NCBI RefSeq assembly: GCF_902706285.1
Contig: NZ_CACSKD010000008.1
Coordinates: 62,001 to 126,000, forward strand
Length of the DNA stretch: 64,000 nt
Direction of reading: 5' to 3'
Source: Rhizobium sp. 18055
GTDB lineage: Bacteria > Pseudomonadota > Alphaproteobacteria > Rhizobiales > Rhizobiaceae
Position 1 is the first letter of the stretch, and each line of letters begins with the position of its first letter. The translations under genes were made by a program, and so were the position numbers. Under the pieces are notes generated by a model that saw only the letters and a list, made by a program, of their open reading frames with translations, was not told the origin of the DNA and made no database searches. Shown here piece after piece: positions 1 through 9,367 of the stretch.

Positions 1-455
1 GACGTACGCTCTACTGCCGCTGGCATTTCCAGAACTTGCACGCAGGCAACCCAACGCAAAACTCTCTGACTTCCGATCTTGTCTGTGGAGTCATCACGGG
101 GGCACGAAAATCACCACGCGATCTCGATTGACAGGCCTCGATTTTTATAACATGTTTATTGCCATTGATAACACGAGGCTACCGCGGCTCAGGCCGTACA
201 TGGCAGCAACGTGATGGTGCCTGGCGGTTGGAGGAGAACAAACGCCAGGTGTTTGAGGAGGCTCAGGTGAAAACTTCTTGTTCAGGATATGGCTTGGCGT
301 ATCGCCAGCATAGTGGCCGCAACACACAGTCGGTGTGTGGCTCCCCGCCTTGTCGCCGGGCCGACCGGTCGCGACGTCGCTAGTCAGCGCCACCCTCCCT
401 CCGTCTTCTTTCCCCCAACAGGAAATCGGCGCCACTTGCCGAAGGTTGTCAGAAA
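1..455. other. Upstream region of the polyol operon, no gene seen
   Basis: No convincing coding sequence is visible here; the reading frames present have arginine-rich, low-complexity translations on both strands. A TTGACA hexamer at 128-133 could be a -35 element, but no clear -10 box lies at the usual spacing. The stretch presumably holds the promoter and operator of the operon starting at 456. Confidence 0.5.
147..173. promoter_or_regulatory. Possible operator: repeated ATAACA half-sites
   Basis: ATAACA at 147-152 faces TGTTTAT at 153-159, giving a near-palindrome, and a further ATAACA follows at 168-173. These A/T-rich half-sites stand out in a GC-rich region about 290 bases before the first gene of the operon. 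The DeoR-type regulator encoded at 4877-5737 is the obvious candidate ligand. This is inference from position and symmetry only. Confidence 0.3.
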
Positions 456-1112
456 ATGAGCATGCAAACAGACTACGCGGCTGCACGGCCGAAGAGCGGC
501 AAACTGAAAATCGCGATCGGCATCGCCGCTGTGGTCGTGGTCGTCGGCGCCATCGCAATCGATACCACGGTCGTCCACATCGGCTCCGACAAGGATGTCC
601 GCCAACAGGCCTTCTCCTCGGAAACCTACGGTGCCGAGCAGTTCCCGAAGATTGCTGCCGATGTCGAGAAGCGTGCCGTCGCCGCAACCGAGCTGGCCCC
701 CGCCGTCATCGCCGACAAGAAGGCGGCAGGCGAGAAATACGGCATTGCCACCACCACCGGCCCGGTCCTGCCGGTGTCGTTCACCGGCATCGTCGGCGAA
801 CGCAAGGGCAATATGAACCAGATCAAGGTCGATGGCCTGCCGCCCGAAATCGTCATCCGCATACAGACCGGCCCGGCCATCAATGGGACCGATCTTCGCG
901 ACGCTACCGGCGCAATCGAGTTCGGCCAGTTTACCAACCAGATCGAATATCAGGACGCCGGATCGGCGATCAACAATGAGATGAAAAAGGCGGTGCTGAC
1001 CAGCATCGACCCAGACCAGCTGACCGGCAAGACGGTCACCGTTACCGGCGTCTTCAAGCTCATCAATCCGAAGAACTGGCTCGTCACCCCCGTCAAGGTT
1101 GACGTCAAATGA
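456..1112 (+). CDS. DUF2291 family membrane-anchored protein of a sugar ABC operon
   Basis: A 218-residue protein with one hydrophobic segment at about residues 17-37 and a soluble remainder that probably lies in the periplasm. Sequence and setting fit DUF2291, a family of unknown biochemical role found beside Rbs/Ery-type sugar importers; rhizobial erythritol transport operons contain such a gene. The stop overlaps the start of the ATPase gene in an ATGA (1109-1112), so the two are translationally coupled. GAAGG at 441-445 is a plausible ribosome binding site for the ATG at 456. A role in assembly or substrate delivery for the transporter is a guess from context. Confidence 0.75.
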   Translation: MSMQTDYAAARPKSGKLKIAIGIAAVVVVVGAIAIDTTVVHIGSDKDVRQQAFSSETYGAEQFPKIAADVEKRAVAATELAPAVIADKKAAGEKYGIATTTGPVLPVSFTGIVGERKGNMNQIKVDGLPPEIVIRIQTGPAINGTDLRDATGAIEFGQFTNQIEYQDAGSAINNEMKKAVLTSIDPDQLTGKTVTVTGVFKLINPKNWLVTPVKVDVK

Positions 1113-2659
1113 GCCAGGCAAGCCAAAGACAGATCAAGGGCGAAACAGGAGAAGTCGTCCTCAGCGCCCGCAACGTCGCCAAGACCTATGGCAACGTCCA
1201 GGCCCTGAAGGGTGTGAACTTCGACATTCATCGCGGCCAGGTGACCACGCTGTTCGGCGAGAATGGTGCGGGCAAGTCGACCCTGATGAAGATCCTCTCG
1301 GGCGTCGTGCGCCCGACATCGGGCGAGATCGTTCTCGACGGCCAGACCGTCAACTTCGTCTCCTCGACCCATGCCCGCGAATGCGGCATCTCGATCATTC
1401 ACCAGGAATTGAGCCTCGCGCCCAATCTCAGCGTCCGCGACAACATCTTCATGGGCCGCGAGATCATCAAGGGTGGCGTCGTCGATTTTGCCGAGGAAGA
1501 GCGCCAGACCCGCGCACTGCTGGAAGAACTAGAAGAGGATATCGATCCGCTGACAGCGGTCGAGGATCTTCGCCTCGGCCAGCAGCAGATTGTCGAGATC
1601 GCTCGCGCGCTGTCTGTCAATTCGCGTATCCTGATCATGGACGAGCCGACCTCCGCGCTCAGCGCCACGGAAGTGGAAGTGCTGTTCAAGGTCATCCGCG
1701 ACCTCACCGGTCGCGGCGTGTCGATCGTCTATATCTCGCATCACCTCGAAGAGGCGCTGCAGATCACGCATCACGCGGTCGTTCTGCGCGACGGCGCCAT
1801 GACCGCCTATGCCGAACGCAAGGATATCGATCTGGAATGGATCGTCCGGAACATGGTCGGCGAGAATTTCGATCTGGGTAGCCCGCCAACCGGCTACGAG
1901 ATGGGCAAGGTTGCCTTGTCGATCAAGGATCTCACCATCCCCGGCCCGTCGGGCGCTGCCTACAATGCGGTCGAGCGCCTGTCGCTTGACGTCCGCGCCG
2001 GCGAGATCGTCTGCATCTACGGCCTGATGGGCGCCGGTCGCACCGAGCTTCTGGAATGCGTGGCCGGACGATTGCATGCCAGCGGCGGGCAGATCCTGCT
2101 CGAAGGCCAGGACGTCGCCGGCCTCAGCATCGCCAACCGCATCAATAGCGGCCTCGGGCTGGTGCCTGAAGATCGCCAGCGCGACGGCCTCGTGCAGACG
2201 ATGACTGTGGGTTCCAACCTCTCGCTTGCCAGCATCGGCGCCTTCACCAAGGGTCTATTCACCTCGGGCGGACGCGAGCGGGAACTGGTGCAGGACTCGA
2301 TCCGCAAGGTTCACATCAAGACCGATGGCGGCGCCGCACCGATCGGCTCGCTCTCCGGCGGCAACCAGCAGAAGGTCGTCATCGGCAAGATGCTCGCCAC
2401 CCAGCCGAAAGTCATCCTGCTCGACGAGCCGAGCCGCGGCATCGACATCGGCGCCAAGGCCGAAGTGTTCAAGCTTTTGGCCGAGCGCGCCAAGCAGGGG
2501 CTGGCGGTGATCTATTCGACCTCCGAAGTCGCCGAATGCCTGAGCATCGCCCATCGCATCATCGTCATGCATCGCGGCAAGATTTCTGCCGAGTTCAGCT
2601 CTGACGTCACCAAAGAGAAGATCATGGCCGCCTCTGGCGAAGCAGTGGTCTCGCACTAG
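1109..2659 (+). CDS. Sugar/polyol ABC transporter ATP-binding protein (RbsA/EryE-like, two nucleotide-binding domains)
   Basis: A 516-residue protein with two ABC ATPase domains, the usual length for the RbsA/MglA/XylG group, energising a carbohydrate importer at the inner membrane. The first domain has a full Walker A, GENGAGKST, at about residues 50-58, a degenerate signature LRLGQQQ, and Walker B ending LIMDEPTSAL. The second has the degenerate P-loop GLMGAGRTE typical of this group, signature LSGGNQQK, and LLDEPSRGIDIG. It overlaps the DUF2291 gene by four bases and is followed by the permease and binding protein. With a polyol-type kinase and FAD dehydrogenase downstream, an erythritol-like substrate is likely, but this is inferred from gene order. 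Confidence 0.9.
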   Translation: MSQASQRQIKGETGEVVLSARNVAKTYGNVQALKGVNFDIHRGQVTTLFGENGAGKSTLMKILSGVVRPTSGEIVLDGQTVNFVSSTHARECGISIIHQELSLAPNLSVRDNIFMGREIIKGGVVDFAEEERQTRALLEELEEDIDPLTAVEDLRLGQQQIVEIARALSVNSRILIMDEPTSALSATEVEVLFKVIRDLTGRGVSIVYISHHLEEALQITHHAVVLRDGAMTAYAERKDIDLEWIVRNMVGENFDLGSPPTGYEMGKVALSIKDLTIPGPSGAAYNAVERLSLDVRAGEIVCIYGLMGAGRTELLECVAGRLHASGGQILLEGQDVAGLSIANRINSGLGLVPEDRQRDGLVQTMTVGSNLSLASIGAFTKGLFTSGGRERELVQDSIRKVHIKTDGGAAPIGSLSGGNQQKVVIGKMLATQPKVILLDEPSRGIDIGAKAEVFKLLAERAKQGLAVIYSTSEVAECLSIAHRIIVMHRGKISAEFSSDVTKEKIMAASGEAVVSH

Positions 2660-2682
2660 CCCGGAATTATGGAGCACTGATT

Positions 2683-3735
2683 ATGTCAGTCACTGAAGCA
2701 ACCGATAAGAAGACAGTTTCGAACGGGCCACAGCGGGATTTCAATATCATTCGCCTGCTGCTGGAAGGTCGCGCATTCTTCGCGCTGATCGTCATCATCG
2801 CCGTCTTCTCCTTCCTGTCGCCCTACTATTTCAGCCTCAACAACTTCCTGATTATGGCCTCGCACGTGGCGATCTTCGGGATTCTGGCCATCGGCATGCT
2901 GCTGGTCATCCTCAACGGCGGCATCGATCTGTCGGTCGGCTCGACGCTCGGCCTGTCCGGCTGCATCGCCGGCTTCCTGATGCAGGGCGTGCAGCTGTTG
3001 CATTTCGGCGTCATCCTCTATCCGCCGGTCTGGGCCGTCGTCATCATGACCTGCGCACTCGGCGCTCTGGTTGGCGCCGTCAACGGCGTGCTGGTCGCGT
3101 ATTTGAAGGTTCCGGCCTTCGTCGCTTCGCTTGGCGTGCTCTATGTCGCCCGCGGCATTGCCCTGCTGATGACCAACGGCCTGACCTACAACAATCTCGG
3201 CGGTCGTCCCGAGCTCGGCAATACCGGCTTCGACTGGCTCGGCTTCAACCGCCTCGGCGGCGTGCCGATCGGCGTTCTGGTGTTGGCAGCGCTCGCCATC
3301 ATCTGCGGGATCGTGCTCAGCAAGACCGCATTCGGTCGCTGGCTCTACGCATCCGGCGGCAACGAGCGCGCAGCCGAGCTGTCGGGCGTGCCGGTCAAGC
3401 AGGTGAAAATCCTGGTCTACGTATTCTCTGGTGTTTGCGCGGCAATTGCCGGTCTGGTCCTTTCCTCCCAGCTGACGTCCGCCGGTCCGACTGCCGGCAC
3501 CACCTATGAACTGACGGCCATTGCGGCCGTGGTCATCGGCGGTGCAGCGCTCACCGGCGGACGGGGGACCGTACGCGGCACCATGCTTGGCGCCTTCGTC
3601 ATCGGCTTCCTGTCGGATGGTCTGGTGATCATCGGGGTCTCCGCCTACTGGCAGACGGTCTTCACCGGCGCCGTCATCGTTCTCGCCGTTCTCATGAACA
3701 GCATCCAATACGGGCGTCGGGTCAAATCCTCCTGA
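2683..3735 (+). CDS. Sugar/polyol ABC transporter permease (RbsC/EryF-like)
   Basis: A 350-residue polytopic membrane protein of the RbsC-type permease family (BPD_transp_2), with about nine to ten hydrophobic segments beginning near residue 30. The conserved stretch NGGIDLSVGS lies near residues 78-87 and GGAALTGGRGT near 286-296, both typical of this family. GGAG at 2671-2674 precedes the ATG at a good distance. It forms the transmembrane channel with the double ATPase just upstream and the binding protein just downstream. Confidence 0.9.
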   Translation: MSVTEATDKKTVSNGPQRDFNIIRLLLEGRAFFALIVIIAVFSFLSPYYFSLNNFLIMASHVAIFGILAIGMLLVILNGGIDLSVGSTLGLSGCIAGFLMQGVQLLHFGVILYPPVWAVVIMTCALGALVGAVNGVLVAYLKVPAFVASLGVLYVARGIALLMTNGLTYNNLGGRPELGNTGFDWLGFNRLGGVPIGVLVLAALAIICGIVLSKTAFGRWLYASGGNERAAELSGVPVKQVKILVYVFSGVCAAIAGLVLSSQLTSAGPTAGTTYELTAIAAVVIGGAALTGGRGTVRGTMLGAFVIGFLSDGLVIIGVSAYWQTVFTGAVIVLAVLMNSIQYGRRVKSS

Positions 3736-3824
3736 CGCAGGCTACCGAACTTCTCCGCAGCAACACTGCGGAAAGCACCGCCGGTCCGCCGGCACCACAC
3801 AAACTTATCAATGGGAGAGAGACT

Positions 3825-4772
3825 ATGTTTAAAAAAGGCATGCGCGTTCTGCTGGCAGCTGTTGCCGTAGCACCGATCTTCGTGAGCTCCGCCTGGGCAG
3901 CCGGCTTGATGACGGTCATCGTCAACGATCCGTCCAACCCATACTGGCTCACCGAAGGCAATGTCGCCAAGGCGACCGCTGAAAAGCTCGGCTACACCGC
4001 AACCGTCGGCGCGCACAAGGGTGACACCAACACCGAAAGCAACCTGATCGATACCGCGATCACCAACAAGTCCGTCGCCATCATTCTCGACCCGGCAAAC
4101 GCCGATGGTTCGGTCGGCGCCGTCAAGAAGGCCGTTGCCGCGGGCATCCCGGTCATTCTCGTCAACGCTGAAATCAACCAGGAAGGTCTCGCCAAGGCGC
4201 AGCTCGTTTCCAACAATGCGCAGGGCGCCGCCATCGGTGCACAGCAGTGGGTCGAAGCCGTCGGCGACAAGGGCAAGTACGCTGAACTGTTCGGTTCGCC
4301 TTCGGACAACAACGCCGCAACCCGCTCCAACGGTTACGAGTCGGTTCTGACCCAGTATCCGGATCTGGTGAAGGCTGCCAAGGAAGTTGCCAACTGGGAC
4401 CGTACCCAGGGCCACAACAAGATGCAGTCGATGCTTCAGGCAAACCCTGACATCATCGGCGTGATCTCCGGCAACGACGAAATGGCGCTTGGCGCGATCG
4501 CTGCGCTGAAGGAAGCCGGCAAGCTCGCCAGCATCAAGGTCGGCGGTTTCGACGGTTCGCCTGACGCAGTTGCCGCCATCAAGGCCGGTGAACTTCAGTA
4601 CACCGTTCTGCAGCCGGTTGCCGTGTTCTCGGAAGAAGCCGTCAAGCAGGCTGACAATGTCATCAAGAATGGCAGCACCGGCGCCAAGAGCGAAAAGCAG
4701 CTCTTCGATTGCCTGCTGATCACCAAGGACAACGTCGACAAGTACACGGCTCCGTTCGTTCTCGAGCAGTAA
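3825..4772 (+). CDS. Sugar/polyol ABC transporter periplasmic binding protein (EryG/RbsB-like)
   Basis: A 315-residue protein with a Sec signal peptide (positively charged KKG start, hydrophobic core to about residue 22, cleavage near SSAWA-AG). The mature part opens MTVIVNDPSNPYW, the first strand of type-I ribose/galactose binding proteins, and continues with the GFDGSPDAVAAI segment near residues 246-257 found in these families. GGGAGAGAG right before the ATG is a strong ribosome binding site, as expected for a protein made in excess. It should deliver the ligand to the permease and ATPase upstream. The ligand is not readable from the sequence; a C4-C5 polyol fits the downstream enzymes. 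Confidence 0.9.
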   Translation: MFKKGMRVLLAAVAVAPIFVSSAWAAGLMTVIVNDPSNPYWLTEGNVAKATAEKLGYTATVGAHKGDTNTESNLIDTAITNKSVAIILDPANADGSVGAVKKAVAAGIPVILVNAEINQEGLAKAQLVSNNAQGAAIGAQQWVEAVGDKGKYAELFGSPSDNNAATRSNGYESVLTQYPDLVKAAKEVANWDRTQGHNKMQSMLQANPDIIGVISGNDEMALGAIAALKEAGKLASIKVGGFDGSPDAVAAIKAGELQYTVLQPVAVFSEEAVKQADNVIKNGSTGAKSEKQLFDCLLITKDNVDKYTAPFVLEQ

Positions 4773-4783
4773 GCAAATCGGAA

Positions 4784-4813
4784 GGGGACGCCCGGTGCGG
4801 CGCCCCCTTTTTT
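4784..4813 (+). terminator. Rho-independent terminator after the binding-protein gene
   Basis: GGGG(A)CGCC and GGCGCCCC form a GC-rich stem with one bulged base and a short loop, followed by TTTTTT at 4808-4813. It lies 12 bases after the binding-protein stop and before the DeoR gene, so regulator and enzymes may depend on read-through or their own promoter. Confidence 0.8.
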
Positions 4814-4876
4814 CTCCACAGTTGCGGATCTTCGCGATACAACGCTCACACCATTCGTTCGAGCGCAGAGGCCATC

Positions 4877-5737
4877 GTGACACAGAAGACAGGCGCAGGC
4901 GTGCTCCCCATGGACGAGCTTCCAAGCGATAGCCGGCAGACCCGCCAGCTGGTGCGCCGGCAGATGATCGCCGAGGCCGTGATGGCGGAAGGGTCGATGC
5001 GGATCGAGGATCTGACCGATCGCTTCGGCATCAGCCTGATGACCGCGCACCGCGATGTCGATGATCTCGTCAGCCGCGGCTTGTTCCGCAAAACCCGCGG
5101 CATCGTCACCGCCGCCGCCTCCAGCCTGATCGAATCCAGCGACGTCTATCGCTCCGGTCGCCAGTCGGTGGAAAAGAACATGATTGCAGCCGCTGCAATG
5201 CAGTTCGTCGAGCCTGGCCAAGCGATCTTCTTCGACGATTCCACCACCGTGCTGCCAATGGCCGAGCATCTGCCGGCCAAAGTGCCGATCACTGCCATCA
5301 CCAATTCGCTGACGCTGATCAATGCGCTCAAGGGGATGCACGACCTGACGCTGCTGGCGCTGGGCGGCCAGTATTACAACTGGTGCAACGCCTTTGTCGG
5401 CCGAACCACGGTCAACGAAATCCACCGGCTGCGCGCCGATGTCGCCTTCATCTCGATGTCCGCCATCACCGACGACATGGTCTTTCATCAGTCGCCGGAA
5501 ATGGTCGACACCAAACGCGCCATGTTCGATTGCGCCGCCAAGCGCATCCTCCTGGCCGACCACACCAAATTCGAGCGGCGCGCCTTGCACCGCTTTGCAG
5601 CCCTCAGCGAGTTCGACGTCATCATCGTCGATGACAAGACGCCAGCCATCCATATCGACCGCATGCGATCCAGAGACATCAACGTGATCATCGCGCGGGA
5701 AGACAGGGCGCGTCAGCGAGCCCATCAGTCGGAGTAA
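4877..5737 (+). CDS. DeoR family transcriptional regulator of polyol metabolism
   Basis: A DeoR-type repressor of 286 residues if read from the GTG at 4877, which has GAGG about seven bases upstream; an in-frame ATG at 4910 is the alternative. The N-terminal helix-turn-helix spans roughly residues 30-75 and includes RFGISLMTAHRDVDDL, the recognition helix region. The C-terminal sugar-phosphate sensing domain carries DDSTTVLPMAE and a KRAMFDCAAKRILLAD segment. Frame also stays open upstream to 4709 inside the binding-protein gene, but that extension crosses the terminator and is unlikely to be used. It ends 6 bases before the kinase gene and probably responds to a phosphorylated product of that kinase, as DeoR proteins usually do. 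Confidence 0.85.
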   Translation: MTQKTGAGVLPMDELPSDSRQTRQLVRRQMIAEAVMAEGSMRIEDLTDRFGISLMTAHRDVDDLVSRGLFRKTRGIVTAAASSLIESSDVYRSGRQSVEKNMIAAAAMQFVEPGQAIFFDDSTTVLPMAEHLPAKVPITAITNSLTLINALKGMHDLTLLALGGQYYNWCNAFVGRTTVNEIHRLRADVAFISMSAITDDMVFHQSPEMVDTKRAMFDCAAKRILLADHTKFERRALHRFAALSEFDVIIVDDKTPAIHIDRMRSRDINVIIAREDRARQRAHQSE

Positions 5738-5743
5738 GCCTGA

Positions 5744-7261
5744 ATGCCAAGCCTGCTTGGAATAGACAGCGGCCTCACCGTCACCAAGGCCGTGATCTTC
5801 GATGTCGATGGTACCCCGATCGCCGTCGCTCGTCGCCGCGTCACCCAGTTCATGCCGCATGCGCGCCATGTCGAGCGCGACATGAACGAGTTGTGGAGCG
5901 CCACCGCCGATGCCATACGCGAAGCGATCGAGCTCAGTGGGCGACCGGCGAGCGATATAGCGGCAATCGCCGCCACTGCCCATGGCGACGGCATCTATCT
6001 GACCGACAAGGCCAACGCGCCGCTCGGCCGCGCGCTGCTGTCGCTCGACAGCCGCTCCGTCGATATCGTCGAGCAATGGCTTACCAGCCCGCTGGCTGAC
6101 GCTGCCCTAGCCCTGACCGGCCAGGTGCCGCATGTCTCCGCTCCCTCGGCTCTACTTGCCTGGATCAAGCGGCACGAGCCTCAACGCTATGCCGAGATCG
6201 GCCACATCCTCTCCTGCAAGGACTGGCTGCGCTTCTGCCTGAGCGGCGTGATCGGCACGGACCGCACCGAAGCCAGCACTTCCTTCACAAATGTCACAAC
6301 GCAGGACTACGATCCCAAGGCTCTGACCTTGTTCGGACTGGAGGAGATGGCGACCGCCCTGCCACCTATCTCGCGGTCCGACGAGGTGATCGGCCATATC
6401 ACCGCCGAAACGGCGCAACGCACTGGCCTTGCCGAAGGGACGCCTGTCGTCGCCGGCCTGCACGATGTCACGGCATCGGCGTTAGGCTCCGGCGGCTATG
6501 CCGACAACGTCGTGGCGGTCATCGCTGGCACCTATTCGATCAACGAAACGCTGTCGCCGCATCCGCGCATGGACAATCGCTGGTTCTGCCGCAATGCCAT
6601 CGAGCCCGGCCAATGGAACAACATGTCGATCTCACCGGCATCGACAGCCAATTACGACTGGTTCCTCGACACGTTCTGCGCCAGCGAGCGCCAAGGCGTC
6701 GAAGCATCAGGCGGCTCCGTTCACGCCCTGCTGGCGCCCGAAATCGAGGCCGCATTCGAGCGACCACTGACGGCGCTGTTCCATCCCTATCTGTTCGGTT
6801 CGCCCTATGGGGCGGCGGCCAGCGCCGGCTTTTTCGGCCTCGGCGGCTGGCACAACCGCGGCGACATGCTGCGTGCCGTGCTCGAAGGCATCGCCTTCAA
6901 CCACCGCATTCACGTCGATGCATTGCGCGACGGTTTCACGTTCACAGAGGCACGGCTGGCCGGCGGCATCTCGCGCAACAAGCGCGTGGTGCAGATGTTC
7001 GCCGACGTACTCGGGATGCCGGCGACGGTGACCGAGACGGATGAGGCTGCTGCGTGGGGAGCGGCACTCTGCGCGGGCGCAGGGGTCGGTCTCTATGCAA
7101 GCCCGCGCCATGATCCGCGCGACACATCAGCGATTGCGTATCGATGCTATCCCGATCCCGCGCGAAGCGCTGCGTACCAAAAGCGCTATGACCTCTTCCG
7201 TGAGATCGCCGATGCCATGGCTCCGATCTGGCCGAAGATCGGCAAGCTGACCGCTGCCTAG
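5744..7261 (+). CDS. FGGY family carbohydrate kinase (EryA/LyxK-like)
   Basis: A 505-residue cytosolic kinase of the FGGY family, which phosphorylates sugars or polyols with ATP. The N-terminal LGIDSGLTVTKAVIFD is the phosphate-1 ATPase motif. Stretches such as ATAHGDGIYLTDKANAPLG and KDWLRFCLSG closely resemble the L-xylulose kinase LyxK, and the group also includes the erythritol kinase EryA. The C-terminal GGISRNKRVVQMFADVLG is the adenosine-binding signature. It sits between the DeoR regulator and an FAD dehydrogenase, so the likely scheme is import, phosphorylation, then oxidation of the polyol phosphate. The exact substrate (erythritol, threitol, xylulose or another) cannot be decided here. 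Confidence 0.88.
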   Translation: MPSLLGIDSGLTVTKAVIFDVDGTPIAVARRRVTQFMPHARHVERDMNELWSATADAIREAIELSGRPASDIAAIAATAHGDGIYLTDKANAPLGRALLSLDSRSVDIVEQWLTSPLADAALALTGQVPHVSAPSALLAWIKRHEPQRYAEIGHILSCKDWLRFCLSGVIGTDRTEASTSFTNVTTQDYDPKALTLFGLEEMATALPPISRSDEVIGHITAETAQRTGLAEGTPVVAGLHDVTASALGSGGYADNVVAVIAGTYSINETLSPHPRMDNRWFCRNAIEPGQWNNMSISPASTANYDWFLDTFCASERQGVEASGGSVHALLAPEIEAAFERPLTALFHPYLFGSPYGAAASAGFFGLGGWHNRGDMLRAVLEGIAFNHRIHVDALRDGFTFTEARLAGGISRNKRVVQMFADVLGMPATVTETDEAAAWGAALCAGAGVGLYASPRHDPRDTSAIAYRCYPDPARSAAYQKRYDLFREIADAMAPIWPKIGKLTAA

Positions 7262-7332
7262 ACAGTCGATTGAAGCATGACCCGCGGACATTTGTCGCGT
7301 GTCGAAAATGACATTCAGCAGGACCATTTCAG

Positions 7333-9045
7333 ATGACCGATATTTCCGCCGACAACGAACGCCGCTTCCAGGGCCTTGGCGATAGCAAGGAGATCGACGT
7401 CGTCATCCTCGGCGCGGGCGTCAACGGCGCTGGCGTGTTTCGCGATCTCTGCTTGCAGGGTGTGGATTGCCTGATCATCGACAAGGCGGATTTCGGCTCG
7501 GGCACCAGCGCGGCGCCATCGCGGCTGATCCACGGCGGGCTGAAATATCTGGAGACCGGCGAGTTCGGCCTGGTGGCGCAATCGACCCTGGAGCGCAACC
7601 TTCTGCTGCGCAACGCGCCGCATTGCGTCGAGCCGCTGCCGACCTTCATCCCCGTATTCTCCTGGACACGCGGCATCTGGGCGGCACTGCGAACACTGAC
7701 CGGCTCGACCACCGCGCCGCGCAGCCGCGGAGCGGTGCTGGTGAAGATCGGGCTGCGGATCTATGATTTCTTCGGTGCCCGCAACCGCGTCATGCCGGAC
7801 CACCGCTTCCTGCTCCGAAAGCGCGCGCTGAAGGAAATGCCGCACGTCACGCCCGATATCGTCGCCGGCGGCATCTACTACGACGCCAAGATCAGCCGGC
7901 CGGAGCGTCTCGTCTACGAACTTGTGACCGATGGGCTGGAAGCGAACAGGAACGCTCTGGCCACGAATTTTACTGCTCTTCTCTCATCCACCAACGGCAT
8001 CCTCACCTTCCAGCGCGCCGATGGCACAACGTTTTCCGTCCGCCCAAAGCTGGTCATCAATGCAGCCGGCCCCTGGATCGATACCGCGAACGCATCGCTT
8101 GGCACATCGTCGAAGCTGATCGGCGGGACCAAGGGTTCACACGTTCTGCTCGACCATCCCGAACTGGTGAAGAGCCTCAACGGCCACATGATCTATTTCG
8201 AAGCCGATGATGGCCGGATCTGCCTTGTCTACGATTATCTCGGCCTCGCCATGGTCGGCTCCACCGATATCCCGGCCAGCGACCCGGACAGCGTGCGCTG
8301 CGAAGAACCGGAGATCGAATATTTCCTCGAGAGCGTGCGCGCGCTTCTGCCGTCGCTGAACTTCTCTCGCGATCAGGTGGTCTACACCTATAGCGGCATC
8401 CGCCCGCTGCCCGCATCCGACGCATCATCACCGGGCCTGATCAGCCGCGATCACTCCGCGCCGGTTAACGAAGCCACCGCCGATCGGCCGTTCCCGGTTG
8501 TCTCTCTGGTCGGCGGCAAGTGGACAACGTTCCGCGGCTTCTCGGAGGAGGTGGCGGACATCGTGCTCAAACGCGTCGGCCGCCAGCGTCTCCAGTCAAC
8601 GCAGCAACTCGGCATCGGCGGAGGCCGGAATTTTCCGTCAGATCCGGCGCAGCGCCGCACCTGGGTGGACACTGTGGCGCAGAAGAGCGGCGTCGATGCG
8701 CTACGCGTCGAAGCCCTTCTGTCGCGATACGGCACCACGGCATCGGCCATTCTCGACTATGCGGCTGCCTCCGCACATCAAGACAGTGAGCGCCTTACAG
8801 GTGCAGCGCACTACAGCCTGCTTGAGATCGACTGGATCGCGCGACAGGAATTCGTCGTACATCTGTCCGACGTCGTTCTCCGTCGCACGACGATCGCGAT
8901 CGAAGCCGCATTGACGATGCAAGGTCTGCGAGAAATGGCCGCAACTGCCGCGCAGGCACTTGGATGGGACAAGGCGCGCACCGAGACCGAAATCGGTGAT
9001 GTCGTCACGACCCTTTCCAGCTTCCACGGTCAAACGCTGTCATAG
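7333..9045 (+). CDS. FAD-dependent glycerol-3-phosphate dehydrogenase family protein (GlpD/EryB-like)
   Basis: A 570-residue flavoenzyme of the GlpD family. The dinucleotide-binding motif VVILGAGVNGAG lies at about residues 24-35, followed by DFGSGTSAAPSRLIHGGL, the classic GlpD segment. The C-terminal third matches the DAO_C helical domain. Such enzymes oxidise glycerol-3-phosphate or, in erythritol operons (EryB), an erythritol phosphate, passing electrons to the respiratory chain at the membrane. It follows the kinase gene after a 71-base gap. No eryC, eryD, tpi or rpi homologue lies in the window, so later steps must be encoded elsewhere or the substrate differs from erythritol. Confidence 0.88.
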   Translation: MTDISADNERRFQGLGDSKEIDVVILGAGVNGAGVFRDLCLQGVDCLIIDKADFGSGTSAAPSRLIHGGLKYLETGEFGLVAQSTLERNLLLRNAPHCVEPLPTFIPVFSWTRGIWAALRTLTGSTTAPRSRGAVLVKIGLRIYDFFGARNRVMPDHRFLLRKRALKEMPHVTPDIVAGGIYYDAKISRPERLVYELVTDGLEANRNALATNFTALLSSTNGILTFQRADGTTFSVRPKLVINAAGPWIDTANASLGTSSKLIGGTKGSHVLLDHPELVKSLNGHMIYFEADDGRICLVYDYLGLAMVGSTDIPASDPDSVRCEEPEIEYFLESVRALLPSLNFSRDQVVYTYSGIRPLPASDASSPGLISRDHSAPVNEATADRPFPVVSLVGGKWTTFRGFSEEVADIVLKRVGRQRLQSTQQLGIGGGRNFPSDPAQRRTWVDTVAQKSGVDALRVEALLSRYGTTASAILDYAAASAHQDSERLTGAAHYSLLEIDWIARQEFVVHLSDVVLRRTTIAIEAALTMQGLREMAATAAQALGWDKARTETEIGDVVTTLSSFHGQTLS

Positions 9046-9367
9046 CGGCGGCAGGTGCTGGTGAAATCGACATGCGCAAAGCACACGCCGAAGGATATGT
9101 CCGTGCCCCGTTTCGGCACAGGATGCCATTGCTGCCGACGTATCGGGAATGCCCTTTTTCAACCGGCCGAATGCATCGTGGTGCCGGGCAGCAAAGGTGA
9201 AGGCATCAGAGGTGGGAGAGTGTCTTCAGGTTGTGACAATTCTCGTCTCCAGTCGCGCTCCGACGCTTTCGTAACAATTATGAAATCATAGAGAGCACAA
9301 AGCCTTTGAGTGAGAAACCGGTGATGGTATTTTTGCCCGATCAAGTGTCCGGTGCAACGAAACGAAA
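9046..9367. other. Gap with no gene recognised
   Basis: About 320 bases after the dehydrogenase gene. A short inverted repeat GTGCC/GGCAC near 9103-9117 is too weak to call a terminator. No reading frame here has a convincing start site or family match. Confidence 0.4.

Noticed and set aside
1..455. Short frames on both strands before the first gene
   Set aside because: They overlap each other, are Arg/Pro-rich and lack ribosome binding sites.
2686..3708. A 340-codon minus-strand frame opposite the sugar permease
   Set aside because: Its translation is extremely rich in Asp, Glu, Gln and His, as expected for the reverse of a hydrophobic membrane protein.
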